DNA of 64,000 nucleotides from Hordeum vulgare subsp. vulgare (taxonomy: Eukaryota > Streptophyta > Magnoliopsida > Poales > Poaceae), in NCBI RefSeq assembly GCF_904849725.1, contig NC_058523.1, positions 174,574,689 to 174,638,688 of the forward strand, written 5' to 3'. The notes under the pieces were generated by a model. It was not told the DNA's origin. It was given only the letters and a program-made list of their open reading frames with translations, and ran no database searches. This document shows, piece by piece, positions 1 to 10,467 of this stretch. The first letter of the stretch is position 1, and every line of letters starts with the position of its first letter. The position numbers and the translations under genes are program-made.

Positions 1-649
1 TTTCTAAATTATTTAGTGATTAAAATCACCTTGAATGGAGGTGAAACTTGGCATGGTCACCAAATATAGCATGTGGGACATGCTAGAATTTTCTGGGAAT
101 TTATTGAGAATATCTCCTTTGAAAATACTTCGAAGATCAAAACATACAAAAATGGTTTTCAACGATTTGCTCAAATATTTTGAATAGGACAAGGGGTCGA
201 AACTCTTATGTATGGAAAATATATGTCCTCTTAGTATTCCCAAGTTTTCTCAGATTTTTCTCAGGTTGAAAACTATTTTTTCACCGAGAAATACCATTTC
301 TAGCCTTCGAAAAGGATATATAAATAAAAAAGAAAAATAACTTTAAAATAATTATTTCATGGTTTTGAAGAGTTATAATCATAGTAGAATCAAAATAAAA
401 TCTTTGGGTGAATGCACTGAATTAAATTCAGGGACTTGGAGTGCAACCCCCAAAGCAAGGTTTTGGTCTACCAAAATAATTAAAAGGATTTTTGTGGAAA
501 TAATATTTTATAAAAACTGTTTTTAGATATCTACTCACAAGCACACCTTCAATAATGACATTCAAGGCACTCATGGCATTCACTTAAAAAGTTTTAAGTC
601 ATACCAAATTTTGAAAGAAGACACAGTGAGAGGAAAACAGGGTGTGACA
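1..649 (-). repeat. Element C 3' LTR, partial (runs off left edge)
   Basis: Positions 1-649 align along their whole length with 51212-51861, the outer end of element C's other LTR, in the same orientation. On the - strand the LTR starts TGTCACACCCTG at 649. Differences from the 5' LTR copy are frequent, several percent by eye, so C is clearly older than the LARDs nested in it. The rest of this LTR (roughly 2.9 kb if the two LTRs are equal) lies left of the window. No ORF here looks real. Confidence 0.88.
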
Positions 650-664
650 GACCTATTCCCCTTA
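650..664 (-). promoter_or_regulatory. Element C polypurine tract (PPT)
   Basis: On the - strand a purine-rich AAGGGGAATAGG stretch lies directly before the LTR start TGTCACACC. This is where the primer for second-strand DNA synthesis is expected. The sequence just before it contains GGGGACGAGATT, the usual tail after the end of pol in this group. A similar tail is kept in both LARDs. Confidence 0.65.
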
Positions 665-803
665 CAAGAATCTCGTCCCCTAGATTCCTAAGCTAGGTGC
701 TAAAAAGGTACGGAAACTCGGATCTAAGGTAGTCTTCGCGATCCCATGTTGCTTCTGCCTCGGTGTGGTTTCTCTACTACACCTTGAAGTACTTGATGGT
801 TCG
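665..803 (-). pseudogene. Element C pol, chromodomain C-terminal remnant
   Basis: On the - strand, starting at 803, translation gives a chromodomain end with the motifs IKYFKV, RNHTEAEATW and REDYLRSEFP. The aromatic residues and the EATWE-type core are those that bind methylated histone tails in chromoviral integrases and guide insertion to heterochromatin. A stop follows KYFKV. The piece is cut off from the rest of the integrase (13133 onwards) by LARD A. Once LARD A and one copy of the GTTCG duplication are removed, the reading frame joins at 803/13133. Confidence 0.8.
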
Positions 804-1463
804 TGTGACAGCCCGATGCCGACGATCCAGAAGCTTCCCCTTTTCTTTCCATTTTCGTCGTGTGTCTATTTATATTGGTCGCATCATCATCGCATCATGC
901 GCTTCATCAGCATTGCATCGGCATCTCCGTTGCCGCCAGTTTTAAAAACTTGCATCCGTTGTTAGTTGCCGGTTCGCGACGTCGTCCGTTCTGAGTTCAA
1001 CCGCACTCGCACGCGCCCGCGGCACCGTCGAAACCCTGTTTTTAAAGTGGGCGTAAAACTTTCTATGATCGAGGTGAAACTTGGCACGCGGTCGCGATTA
1101 GATTTAGCTAGGCCGCCTGTCGAATTCCGTCGCGATCGGAGTCCGTCTGGTACCCGAACAGTCGACCGTAGAGGCACCGTATTCGGTCTATCGTCGGACG
1201 TTTGACGGTGTTTCAAATCGCGTTGCCGTGCTGCCCGTTTTCCCTCTCATCTCCGCCTAGCCTCTCTACACAATGCACCAACCTGCTCGCAGCCCAGTCC
1301 GAAAACCTCCCGGTACCCGGAACACACGGTCGTAACCGTTAGGTCCTGATCAACCCCGTTTTACCCTAAATCATCATCGGTTTGTCCATTGGATACCCTA
1401 ACCTTTATTTCTCGGCCGTCCGATTGAATCGGAGGGTCCGGATCAGCCCTATCCAAATCCACC

Positions 1464-1475
1464 TATTTATTTAAG
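1464..1475 (+). promoter_or_regulatory. LARD A 5' LTR TATA-like box
   Basis: TATTTATTTAAG lies about 660 bp into the LTR. LARD B has a clear TATATATAG at the equivalent place (38502-38510), and the solo LTR has CTATAAAAA (58422-58430). A GC-rich, CT-rich leader follows directly, as in plant pol II promoters. The same site in the 3' LTR is 9478-9489. Transcript start was not measured. Confidence 0.5.
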
Positions 1476-2295
1476 CAGTCAAATCCTAGTCCTACCCTTG
1501 TCCCATCCACCCATTCCCTCATAGCCGCCACCCGACCAACCTCCTCCTTCCTCGGGATCCCCAAGATCCAGTTCGCGTCCAACCCCTCGCTAGCCGTCGA
1601 GCCAACCTCCTCCCTTGCATCCTGAACGTGTGCGGATGCCCGTAGTTCCCTTCGTCCGCGCGCAGTAGCAGCAGCCAGGAGCGCGAGCTCCTCGTCGGCC
1701 TCGACGAATCTCATCCGCGTCCAAGCCATGTGGGTCAACAACAACAATAGCACCACAAGGTCATGTCCGCGCCCCTGTTTTCCTCCTACCCTCCGTATCC
1801 TCTTCTCAGGTCTCTCTCTCCCTCGTTTCATTTCTCTCTCTGTCTTGCAGCAGCAGCACCTGCAGGAGGTGGAGCTCGCCCATGTCTGCGTCAACCTCAG
1901 GGCCTCTGAAGTCGTCCACACATCGCGGGATCTGGCTATGCCTCGTCCGGATTCGGCGAGTCCAAGGCCTCCGCTTCCCTCTGGGACCTCGCTCCTCTCC
2001 CTCCTGTAAATCGTTCTGTCTCTCTCATGCTTTCTTCTTCGTCTCTCTGCAGGGACTAACCGCTCCCTCACCAGCGCCAGATCCGCTGGGAATGGAGTCC
2101 CTTGCCCTGGATCCGGCCATTCCAGCATGCGCAGCCCCCTCCTCGACGTCGGGCTGGCTTGTGGTCGCTGTTCCCCTGCCATGGCCGCCGGCCTCTTCCC
2201 CTGCTGTGAGATTCCCGTATCTGAACCTTGTGTGTTAGTTTCAGAGCCGTTCGGTGTCGTGTGTTGTTAGGATACTACTGCTTTGTTTCACAAGC

Positions 2296-2375
2296 AGGTT
2301 ACTAGTCTAGCTGGTAGCCGATCCACACCTAAACCAAGCGATCTCGGGTTCGAATCCGAGCCAAGCCTATTTTTT
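2296..2375 (+). ncRNA. tRNA-like module 1 in LARD A 5' LTR (relic, pol III A/B boxes)
   Basis: An A-box match TAGTCTAGCTGG (2303-2314; 11 of 12 to TRGCNNAGYNGG) is followed 44 nt later, start to start, by a perfect B box GGTTCGAATCC (2347-2357). This is the spacing of a real tRNA gene. CCAAGCC follows, then a six-T run (2370-2375) that would stop RNA polymerase III. The 7-bp acceptor stem does not pair convincingly, so it is unlikely to make a charged tRNA. It is better read as a tRNA-derived relic that may still have an internal promoter. The 3' LTR copy is 10311-10390. Confidence 0.6.
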
Positions 2376-2452
2376 GTTTTGTGTTATTTAGATTAGAGCC
2401 TCGCTGTGACGCTGTGATTTATATCAGCTATATATCCACCTTGTCCCAAAGC

Positions 2453-2533
2453 CTCAACACAGCGCAGTGGTTGGACTATTTTTCCCTGGTCCAGGAGGTC
2501 GTGGGATCAAATCCCATGAGTGCCAAAAATTTT
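2453..2533 (+). ncRNA. tRNA-like module 2 in LARD A 5' LTR
   Basis: The A-box match CAGCGCAGTGGT (2460-2471; 10 of 12) and B box GGATCAAATCC (2504-2514) are again 44 nt apart. The T-arm pairs over five positions (GTGGG with CCCAT, one G-T pair) around a seven-base loop. A T4 run at 2530-2533 follows. The acceptor stem is not recognisable. The module lies 157 nt downstream of module 1 in the same orientation. The 3' LTR copy is 10468-10548. A tRNA-derived SINE head is an alternative, but no SINE body or tail follows. Confidence 0.58.
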
Positions 2534-3735
2534 GCTGGCTATGGGTTTATTTTTTTCTGTCTTGCACACAGCTTTCTTGGGCCTATTTCATCCCTGGGCC
2601 ACTGCACTATGGTGCAATTCGGCCCATTATGTTTTTTTTAAAACGTCGTGTGATTTTTCCAATTCTCAGGGATTTTGTGAATTTCAGGAAAAGGCGTTGT
2701 TTTTCAAACGAGCGTAGTTTCTAAACCATGCATCGAATTAAAATGATTTCAACATATAAGTTGCTTAGAATTTTCTGTAGTTTCACAAAAACCAACTCTC
2801 ATGCATAATTAGATCCGTTTAGTGTGCTGTTTGCATTGGTTTGCGTCTCGACATGTTGAAAACGGTTTAGGACGTAACTACTTGTCCGTAGCTCCGTTGG
2901 AGTTGTGCCATATATGTAAATGGACCAGCACGTCGCGTAGCATCACGTGAACCACTTTGTTTTGCTGTTTAACAAACTTAAAATGTGATTAGGACAAATC
3001 TGGACAGAATTAAGTTTTAACACGTGGGGTCATTTCGGAGATGCTATATGTCGTTTCCGACCTCATTTAAAATGCCTAGATAGGTAGTTTAATTTCCGCT
3101 TCACCTCTTGCATGTTTAACAACATTAATATTGCCGTGTAAATAACCGGGATAGAACTAAATAATAAACGTGGAGTTTCGTCAATATGCAACTCGTTGCA
3201 TATTGAACTTCACTTAATGTGTAGTGTTTGATTGTGTGAATTGTCATGCCGTGACTTGCATGTATCCAGCTGCTCATGCATCATTTGTGTTGTGCATCGT
3301 GTGGTGAAATTCGTGTGTTGATTCGTGTTTCCAGTTTGCTTCGTCTCGATAGAGTACCACAAGCGTGTCGGATGTGAGGACCCGTTCGACTACCTCGGCT
3401 CGTCTGCTTCACGGAGGCATACTTCTTCCAAGCGGGATCTCAGGCAAGATGATTATTTCCCCAGATACCATTACTATCATTGCCATGCTAGTTATTTCGA
3501 TGCTATCGCTTATGTCTCGTTGCCTACCACATGTTAAATCTCAGCCTCTCAACAATGCCATGAAACCTTCAACATGTTCAACCTAGCAAACCACTGATTG
3601 GCTATGTTACTGCTTGCTTAACCCTGTTGATAGCGTTGCTAGTTGCAGGTGCAGTTGCTTCCATGTGAAACATGGGTTCCTTGTCATATCACCATATTAA
3701 ATGTTATTTAATTTAACGGACCTATATACTTGGTA

Positions 3736-3783
3736 AAAGGTGGAAGGCTCGGCCTTTCTAGCCTGGTGTTTTGTTCCACCTTT
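3736..3783 (+). other. Conserved 48-nt hairpin, LARD A 5' LTR
   Basis: Ten-base arms AAAGGTGGAA and TTCCACCTTT are perfectly complementary around a loop with its own small inverted pair (AGGCTCGGCCT). The element has the same arms and length in all five LARD LTRs of the window (also 11751, 40905, 48780 and 60995), including the diverged solo LTR. It would be part of the transcript leader (R/U5 side). A role in packaging, dimerisation or 3' processing is a guess. Confidence 0.6.
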
Positions 3784-5119
3784 GCCCCCTTTAGTTACCG
3801 GCTACCGGTGTTATGTTCCATAAATGAGCGCTCCTAACACGATCGGGGTTGTTATGGGGACCCCCTTGATAATTCGTTTTAGATTAAATCTGGACTGGCA
3901 AGGCCCAACTTTGGTACTACATTTGCCTAATAACCTAATAATAATGCATAGGGACCCGCCGGCACCCGCGGACTATTTTAATCAACCCCCGGGCCAGTGC
4001 TCCTCATGAGTGTTGGTCCAAAACAGAGCAGCTTATTAACGCTACCCGGGGCAACTCAGTGTTTGGCGTGGTAACCATAGCTCATCCGTCGTGTCCTGAG
4101 AACGAGGTACGCGACTCCTATCGGGATCATCGACACGTCGGGCGGCCTTGCTGGATTAGTTTTACCTTTGACGAGATATCTTGTGCATCGGGATTCTGGT
4201 GATGCTTTGGGTAATCTCAGAGTTGAGGTTTTCCACTAGGGAATCCGACGAGATCGCGAGCTTCGTCATTGAGGATTTCTATGCGGCTTGTGGTAATTTG
4301 TGATGGACTAGTTGGAGCACCCCTGCAGGGTTAAATCTTTCGGAAAGCCGTGCCCGCGGTTATGTGGCAACGTGGAAACTTTGTTTAACACTGGTTCTAG
4401 ATAACTTGAAGTTAAACATAATTAAAACATGCCCACTGTGTGCGTAACCGTGACTGTCTCTTTCGTGAGTTCTTACTCCGATCGAGGACATGGTGGGGTT
4501 ATGTCTGACGTAGGTAGGTGTTCAGGATCATTCTCTTGATCAAGCGTAGTTCACGTCCGTTATGCGTAGTTCATTCCCCTCTTTATTCTTGTACTCGTAA
4601 GTTTAGCCACCAAATATATGCTTAGCCGCTGCTGCAACCTCACCACTTAACCATACCTCACCCATTAAGCTTTGCTAGTCTTGATACCTTTGGAAATGAG
4701 ATTGCTGAGTCCCCTGTGGCTCACAGATTACTACAACACCAGTTGCAGGTACAGGTAAAGGGTACTTGACGCGAGCGCGTTGATTGTTCATTTGGAGTTG
4801 CTTCTTCTTCTTCTTCTTCATCGGTCTAGGGTGGGTTCCAGGCCGGCAGCCTGGGATAGCAAGGATGGACGTCGTTCTTCTTTTGCCGTTTATTTTCGTC
4901 CGTACTCGGACCCTCCTCTTACTCATGATGAATATGTAATGTACTGAGGTGACTCTAATGTAGCTTGTGGCGAGTGTAAGCCAATTCTATATATCTCTTC
5001 TTTTCAGTACATGTACTTGTAACGATATCCATTCTTGCGACACGACGAGATGCGCTTCTATCCCTGACAAGGCCCTCGTGCCAAATTGAGGATAGGGTCG
5101 CATCTTGGGCGTGACAAGT

Positions 5120-5132
5120 TGGTATCAGAGCC
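5120..5132 (+). promoter_or_regulatory. LARD A primer binding site (tRNA-iMet type)
   Basis: TGGTATCAGAGCC begins three bases (AGT) after the 5' LTR end. It matches the plant retrotransposon PBS complementary to the 3' end of initiator tRNA-Met. An intact PBS means the RNA could still prime reverse transcription if enzymes are supplied by another element. Confidence 0.9.
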
Positions 5133-8100
5133 TGTACCGACCTAGGAGCCCCCTTGATTGATCGAACTTGGACGAGTCGAGTCTAGTGAAAAACTATTTG
5201 AGTGTTAGTTATATATCGGAGAGTAGGATTCTTTTTCTCCTCTTCTATGCTCTGGTGAGGAATCCTGACGTAATAATTTATTCTACTCCTCTTCTCACTC
5301 AAAAAAAATTTAGGATCACGCGGATATTTTTGAAATCTATATGATGTCGATGTGACGGAGTTCTGTCTTGGTGCCTCCTGTCTGACTTGATTTTCTTCCG
5401 GGGAGTTGAGCTCCAGGGGATTCTTGAGCACATCGTTATCATTCAGATTTCTTGGTATCTAAGAACGAAGGATGTTCGTAGTTGCTTCAATACTAGTAGT
5501 GGCGAGATAACCCCGATGTCCCCAGTACTGGTGGAGATTGTTCAGGAGTACTGCCATACTTTGTATCGTTGTGATCACGAGGGTCTGTTGTAGATGAAGG
5601 TCCGAGATTCTGGTCGTGTGTTGACGGATGTGATACAGGTGACGGGTTAGTATAGGAGTTGTGTGAATATTACTCCTTGTATCCGTGTACCAGATTGCAT
5701 GACCAGATATTTCGGGAATTCATAGGTGGGAATTCTAGTAGTTTCTTACAGGACAATCTTCCAACAAATGCATGATGTTAGGTTGGGGTTCGACATCTAG
5801 TGGATTCGTTTGTTCACGGTCGACTTACAGCGGCACACGTTGTGTCTTAAAGAGTCCTTGTAGCTTGCTACGACTCGGGAACGCTTCGTATGTCGGGTGC
5901 ACTGCCTTGCACTTGATGGCTACTGTAAGGTTCGAGCCCGTGCGATCCTGTCCACGAAAATATCGGACGAAATCTTTCTCATGAGTTTGTTCTGGCTTGT
6001 TTCTTAAGCCTCACCCTTTGTTTTGTTGGAATGTGGTAATTCGTGTTGCTTCGATGTCAAGTGGTGATTTCAGATCTTTCCTAGTCTGTGTTCTCATATT
6101 TTTTTTGTGAGAATGCAAATACTTTTGCTTAATCAATTCTCTTGTTAATTCTTGTCAACCGGAGTCGTCATGTTAGGTGCACTGCCTTGCACTTGATGGC
6201 TACTGTAAATCGTGCCCGTGCGATCCTGTCCACGAAAATATCGAACGTAAATCTTTCTCATGAGTTGTTCTGGCTTGTTTCATAAGCCGCACCCTTTGTT
6301 TTGTTGGAATATGGTAATTCCGTTGCTTCGATGTCAAGTGGTGATTTCAGATCTTTCCAAGAGGTGTTTTCATATTTTTATATGAGAATGCAAATCCTCT
6401 TGCTCAATCAGTTGTCTTATCAATTTTGTCAACCGGAGTCGCCATATCAATTCTTTTTCAACCGGTGTGCTTCTCCTCTAGTGGATTCAATCCTCTCCAA
6501 TTTTTGCAAGATCGCTCTCTCATTTCATCCGGAGTTCATCTCATCTGTCCCAAGTCGTCTTTGTTTTTTCCCGCCCTCCCGCCCTTTTCTTCGATGATTG
6601 GATTTCATCCAAGCGCATTCATTTCATGGTGCTTCACCTGTTTTTTTTTTTAATTCTGTGTCCTATCTGGTGTTTCATCGTGAAGATTCTCAGCAGATTC
6701 GTGTCATATTTGTTCAATCTTGTCATCCTTACCGATGATTTTAATTCAGCTATCCGTGTTCATCATATCCATTCATCCCTGTAATTATTTCCTATGTTGG
6801 AGATTCGTTTCAGCCTATATTTTTATTATTATTCAGTTATCGCTATTCCACCCGGAGCGTTGGAGATACCTCAGACTTTCTTGTTCAGGTCTTTCATTAT
6901 TTCAAGGTTCTCAACCTCATCTAGTTTTCTTATTCCGGTGCAATATCTCTCGTTCTAGTTATTGTTTCAACGGTGATTTTCTTCGAGTGGGCCCATAACC
7001 CACAGGTTCTTCCCAGGATCTTACCTGGCTCTTTAATCTTTTCCCGGAGTTCTCTATTTATTTTAACTATGACGTAAGTATGAATTTCATCAGTTATATC
7101 CCTTCTCCAAGGCCTATTCGAATTAATTCTCATATTTGGTTCAACCTTTCATTCCTCATTATTCCGGAGTGTCTCAGCTATTCTTGGTGTTGTTTCTCGT
7201 CATCATTCTCACCTTGCAATTCGAAGGAGTGTTTCTCGTAAATCTTGGTTCATTCTCTTAAATATTCATCATTTCAGCCTTGTGTTATCATCGGTATTTG
7301 TTTCCAATCATGAGTATCCCTTTCTTGCTATCCGGTGCATATCTGAGTTGTTGTCATTCTCGTTCCTCCGAAGGCCATCATTTCAGAAGATTCTTCGTTC
7401 TCAGCTTTCAGCTTTCATCCTCAATTCTTCTCAATTGTTGTCTCTTCGTTGTCTCTCGTTTATCCGGTGCCTTGTTCTAGTTTTCTCTAAGGTGGCTCAT
7501 GATCTCTTCTTTCTCATGTATCTCCAGTCATTCAGGGTTGGCTCATTCATTTCAATTCTCACCGGTGCCTCTTTCAAGATTTATTCTAGTTTGTGCTCAT
7601 ATCTCTCCTCAATCTTTTTAGACGAATAAGTGATATGCTAAATCCGTTGTTTGTCATCAGTTTAACTTGATGAAGGATAAGCATAACATAATTCTTATTC
7701 TTGTTCATAGTAATCTGAATTCTTCTTCCGGAGTGGCTCGTGATATCAATTCTTTTCTCGTGTACTATCTTTGTTTTCCGGAGTTCCAAGTTCTTTTAAG
7801 TATCTCTTTGTGAAGCTTCATCTAAATCTTGGCAAGGTCATAATCTTAGCCTTTTCTACCTTCATATCTTTGCATCGTTCATTTGTATACGGAGGTCCTT
7901 CTTCGTGGTTCATCAAGGATGTGATTCATTCTCATGTGTTCTTCAAGATTCTTGTTGGAGTACCTCAAGCATTCTTTCCCTTGCATTTCGGTGCAATTGT
8001 TCTTCCTTTATCCTTTGAGGTGGTATTATAGCCTTCTTGTTAGTGTAGGAGCCTCAAAGAGTTTTCCTTTCAAGAATGAGATAATTAAACCCACCAATTC

Positions 8101-8817
8101 TATGATCATGAGATATTTTAACCCATGATTTCTTCTTTGAGCTATCTTGGTTTGGACTTCACCTAAAACTTTTCCGATGGATTGTGCTATCATGGTGCTT
8201 GTCATTAATCCAAGTTCTCGTTGTATCCTCTTGGTGTAAGAAATTGTTCATATCTTGTTTCTCCCAATCAATCCTTGTTTCTTTTAGTGGGTGGTTGTCA
8301 CCTCATAGATGTTGAGATGATTTTCATAAGCCCACTACTATCTTGTTCTTTTCATTGTTGTTTGTCCAACAACTTCGTCCAATTCTTCTTGCAAGGATGC
8401 TTGTCAAGTTCATTGGAGTTAGTAGTTGTCATTCTTTTCTTCATACTCTTCTTCCGTATGAGCTAGTTTCTATTCTCTTGTTCCGGAGGCATTGTGATGT
8501 TGCTCTTTCGGGTCTGTCTTGTTGTTCTATCAAGATCATGGTGTTCCCTTGCTCTATTTACTTGTCTGTTGTGAATATTGTCTATTTCTTCCATCTTGTC
8601 AAATTTTTTGTCCCTTTTCCTACCGAAGTGCTGCCGAAATTTTCCGTGAATTCTTCCTTCTTTCTAATATCATTCTCATCTCTTTGAAACCTTCAAGGAT
8701 CGTTGGTTTCACTCGTTTGTCAAAGAAGCGACTAAGTTTTTACCTCTTGTGCTTCTCATCCTCTCCCCCTTTCATTCTTGGATCTCGGGGCGAGATCCTC
8801 TTGTAGTGTAGGAGTGT
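5133..8817 (+). other. LARD A internal domain, non-coding
   Basis: About 3.7 kb without any polyprotein. The sense strand is T/C-rich. From about 6150 to 8490 it carries at least 14 scattered CCGG-centred motifs, mostly CCGGAGT or CCGGTGC, often preceded by TTC or AT. The first part (about 5130-5900) is less patterned and close to LARD B. The 3' end has CTCGGGGCGAGATCC, then TTGTAGTGTAGGAG before the 3' LTR; this resembles the post-pol tail of autonomous gypsy elements such as C. No purine-rich PPT is strong. Short ORFs of 60-115 codons occur on the + strand, but they reflect T-rich composition and are not kept in frame in LARD B. Confidence 0.8.
5897..6456 (+). repeat. Tandem duplication (about 280 bp unit) in LARD A internal domain
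   Basis: The stretch beginning GTGCACTGCCTTGCACTTGA at 5897 recurs at 6177, offset 280 bp. Both copies run through the same landmarks (GATGTCAAGTGGTGATTTCA, then the CCGGAGTCG motif) with scattered differences. LARD B has a single copy (from about 43061), which accounts for nearly all of the 274-bp length difference between the two internal domains. The copies already differ, so the duplication is not brand new. Confidence 0.8.
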
Positions 8818-10310
8818 TGTGACAGCCCGATGCCGATGATCCAGAAGCTTCCCCTTTTCTTTCCATTTTCGTCGTGTGTCTATTTATATTGGTCGCATCA
8901 TCATCGCATCATGCGCTTCATCAGCATTGCATCGGCATCTCCGTTGCCGCCAGTTTTCAAAACTTGCATCCGTTGTTAGTTGCCGGTTCGCGACGTCGTC
9001 CGTTCTGAGTTCGACCGCACTCGCACGCGCCCGCGGCACCGTCGAAACCCTGTTTTTAAAGTGGGCGTAAAACTTTCTATGATCGAGGTGAAACTTGGCA
9101 CGCGGTCGCGATTAGATTTGGCTAGGCCGCCTGTCGAATTCCGTCACGATCGGAGTCCGTCTGGTACCCGAACAGTCGACCGTAGAGGCACCGTATTCGG
9201 TCTATCGTCGGACGTTTGACGGTGTTTCAAATCGCGTTGCCGTGCTGCCCGTTTTCCCTCTCATCTCCGCCTAGCCTCTCTACACAATGCACCAACCTGC
9301 TCGCAGCCCAGTCCGAAAACCTCCCGGTACCCGGAACACACGGTCGTAACCGTTAGGTCCTGATCAACCCCGTTTTACCCTAAATCATCATCGGTTTGTC
9401 CATTGGATACCCTAACCTTTATTTCTCGGCCGTCCGATTGAATCGGAGGGTCCGGATCAGCCCTATCCAAATCCACCTATTTATTTAAGCAGTCAAATCC
9501 TAGTCCTACCCCTGTCCCATCCACCCATTCCCTCGTAGCCGCCACCCGACCAACCTCCTCCTTCCTCGGGATCCCCAAGATCCAGTTCGCGTCCAACCCC
9601 TCGCTAGCCGTCGAGCCAACCTCCTCCCTTGCATCCTGAACGTGTGCGGATGCCCGTAGTTCCCTTCGTCCGCGCGCAGTAGCAGCAGCCAGGAGCGCGA
9701 GCTCCTCGTCGGCCTCGACGAATCTCATCCGCGTCCAAGCCATGTGGGTCAACAACAACAGTAGCACCACGAGGTCATGTCCGCGCCCCTGTTTTCCTCC
9801 TACCCTCCGTATCCTCTTCTCAGGTCTCTCTCTCCCTCGTTTCATTTCTCTCTCTGTCTTGCAGCAGCAGCACCTGCAGGAGGTGGAGCTCGCCAATGTC
9901 TGCGTCAACCTCAGGGCCTCTGAAGTCGTCCACACATCGCGGGATCTGGCTATGCCTCGTCCGGATCCGGCGAGTCCAAGGCCTCCGCTTCCCTCTGGGA
10001 CCTCGCTCCTCTCCCTCCTGTAAATCGTTCTGTCTCTCTCATGCTTTCTTCTTCGTCTCTCTGCAGGGACTAACCGCTCCCTCACCAGCGCCAGATCCGC
10101 TGGGAATGGAGTCCCTTGCCCTGGATCCGGCCATTCCAGCCTGCGCAGCCCCCTCCTCGACGTCGGGCTGGCTTGTGGTCGATGTTCCCCTGCCATGGCC
10201 GCCGGCCTCTTCCCCTGCTGTGAGATTCCCGTATCTGAACCTTGTGTGTTAGTTTTCAGAGCCGTTCGGTGTCGTGTGTTGTTAGGATACTACTGCTTTG
10301 TTTCACAAGC

Positions 10311-10390
10311 AGGTTACTAGTCTAGCTGGTAGCCGATCCACACCTAAACCAAGCGATCTCGGGTTCGAATCCGAGCCAAGCCTATTTTTT
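10311..10390 (+). ncRNA. tRNA-like module 1 in LARD A 3' LTR
   Basis: A box TAGTCTAGCTGG at 10318-10329, B box GGTTCGAATCC at 10362-10372 (44 nt apart) and T6 at 10385-10390. No change from the 5' LTR copy was noticed in either box or in the T-run. Confidence 0.6.
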
Positions 10391-10467
10391 GTTTTGTGTT
10401 ATTTAGATTAGAGCCTCGCTGTGACGTTGTGATTTATATCAGCTATATATCCACCTTGTCCCAAAGC

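Larger units (their letters stand above)
804..5116 (+). repeat. LARD A 5' LTR
   Basis: It matches 8818-13131 almost base for base and starts TGTGACAGCCC, ends GTGACA. Landmarks: a cluster of CATC repeats at about 890-930; a T/A-rich promoter-like site at 1464-1475; a GC-rich leader at about 1490-2220 with two pyrimidine-rich splice-acceptor-like ends (1850, 2052); two tRNA-like modules (2296-2375, 2453-2533); an AT-rich middle; a conserved hairpin (3736-3783); a CTT microsatellite near 4800-4818; and a 3' segment from about 3380 to the end that is conserved in every LARD LTR of the window. Short ORFs on both strands are not conserved between subfamilies and are not called as genes. Confidence 0.92.

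Noticed and set aside
1463..2182. 239-codon ORF on the - strand, repeated at 9477-10196
   Set aside because: It is antisense to the GC-rich leader of both LARD A LTRs. It survives only because the two LTRs are near copies, is not kept in LARD B or the solo LTR, and matches no family I know.
3325..3537. Short ORF in the conserved LTR part (CEDPFDYLGSSASRRH...)
   Set aside because: Open in LARD A and partly in B, but broken in the solo LTR. Nucleotide rather than protein conservation is seen.
5120..5132. TGGTATCAGAGCC considered as part of a tRNA gene
   Set aside because: It is the primer binding site, complementary to a tRNA end. No cloverleaf surrounds it.
6301..8806. Series of + strand ORFs of 60-115 codons in the LARD A internal domain
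   Set aside because: Rich in F, S and L because the strand is T/C-rich. Frames are not preserved in LARD B, and no motif of gag or pol is visible.
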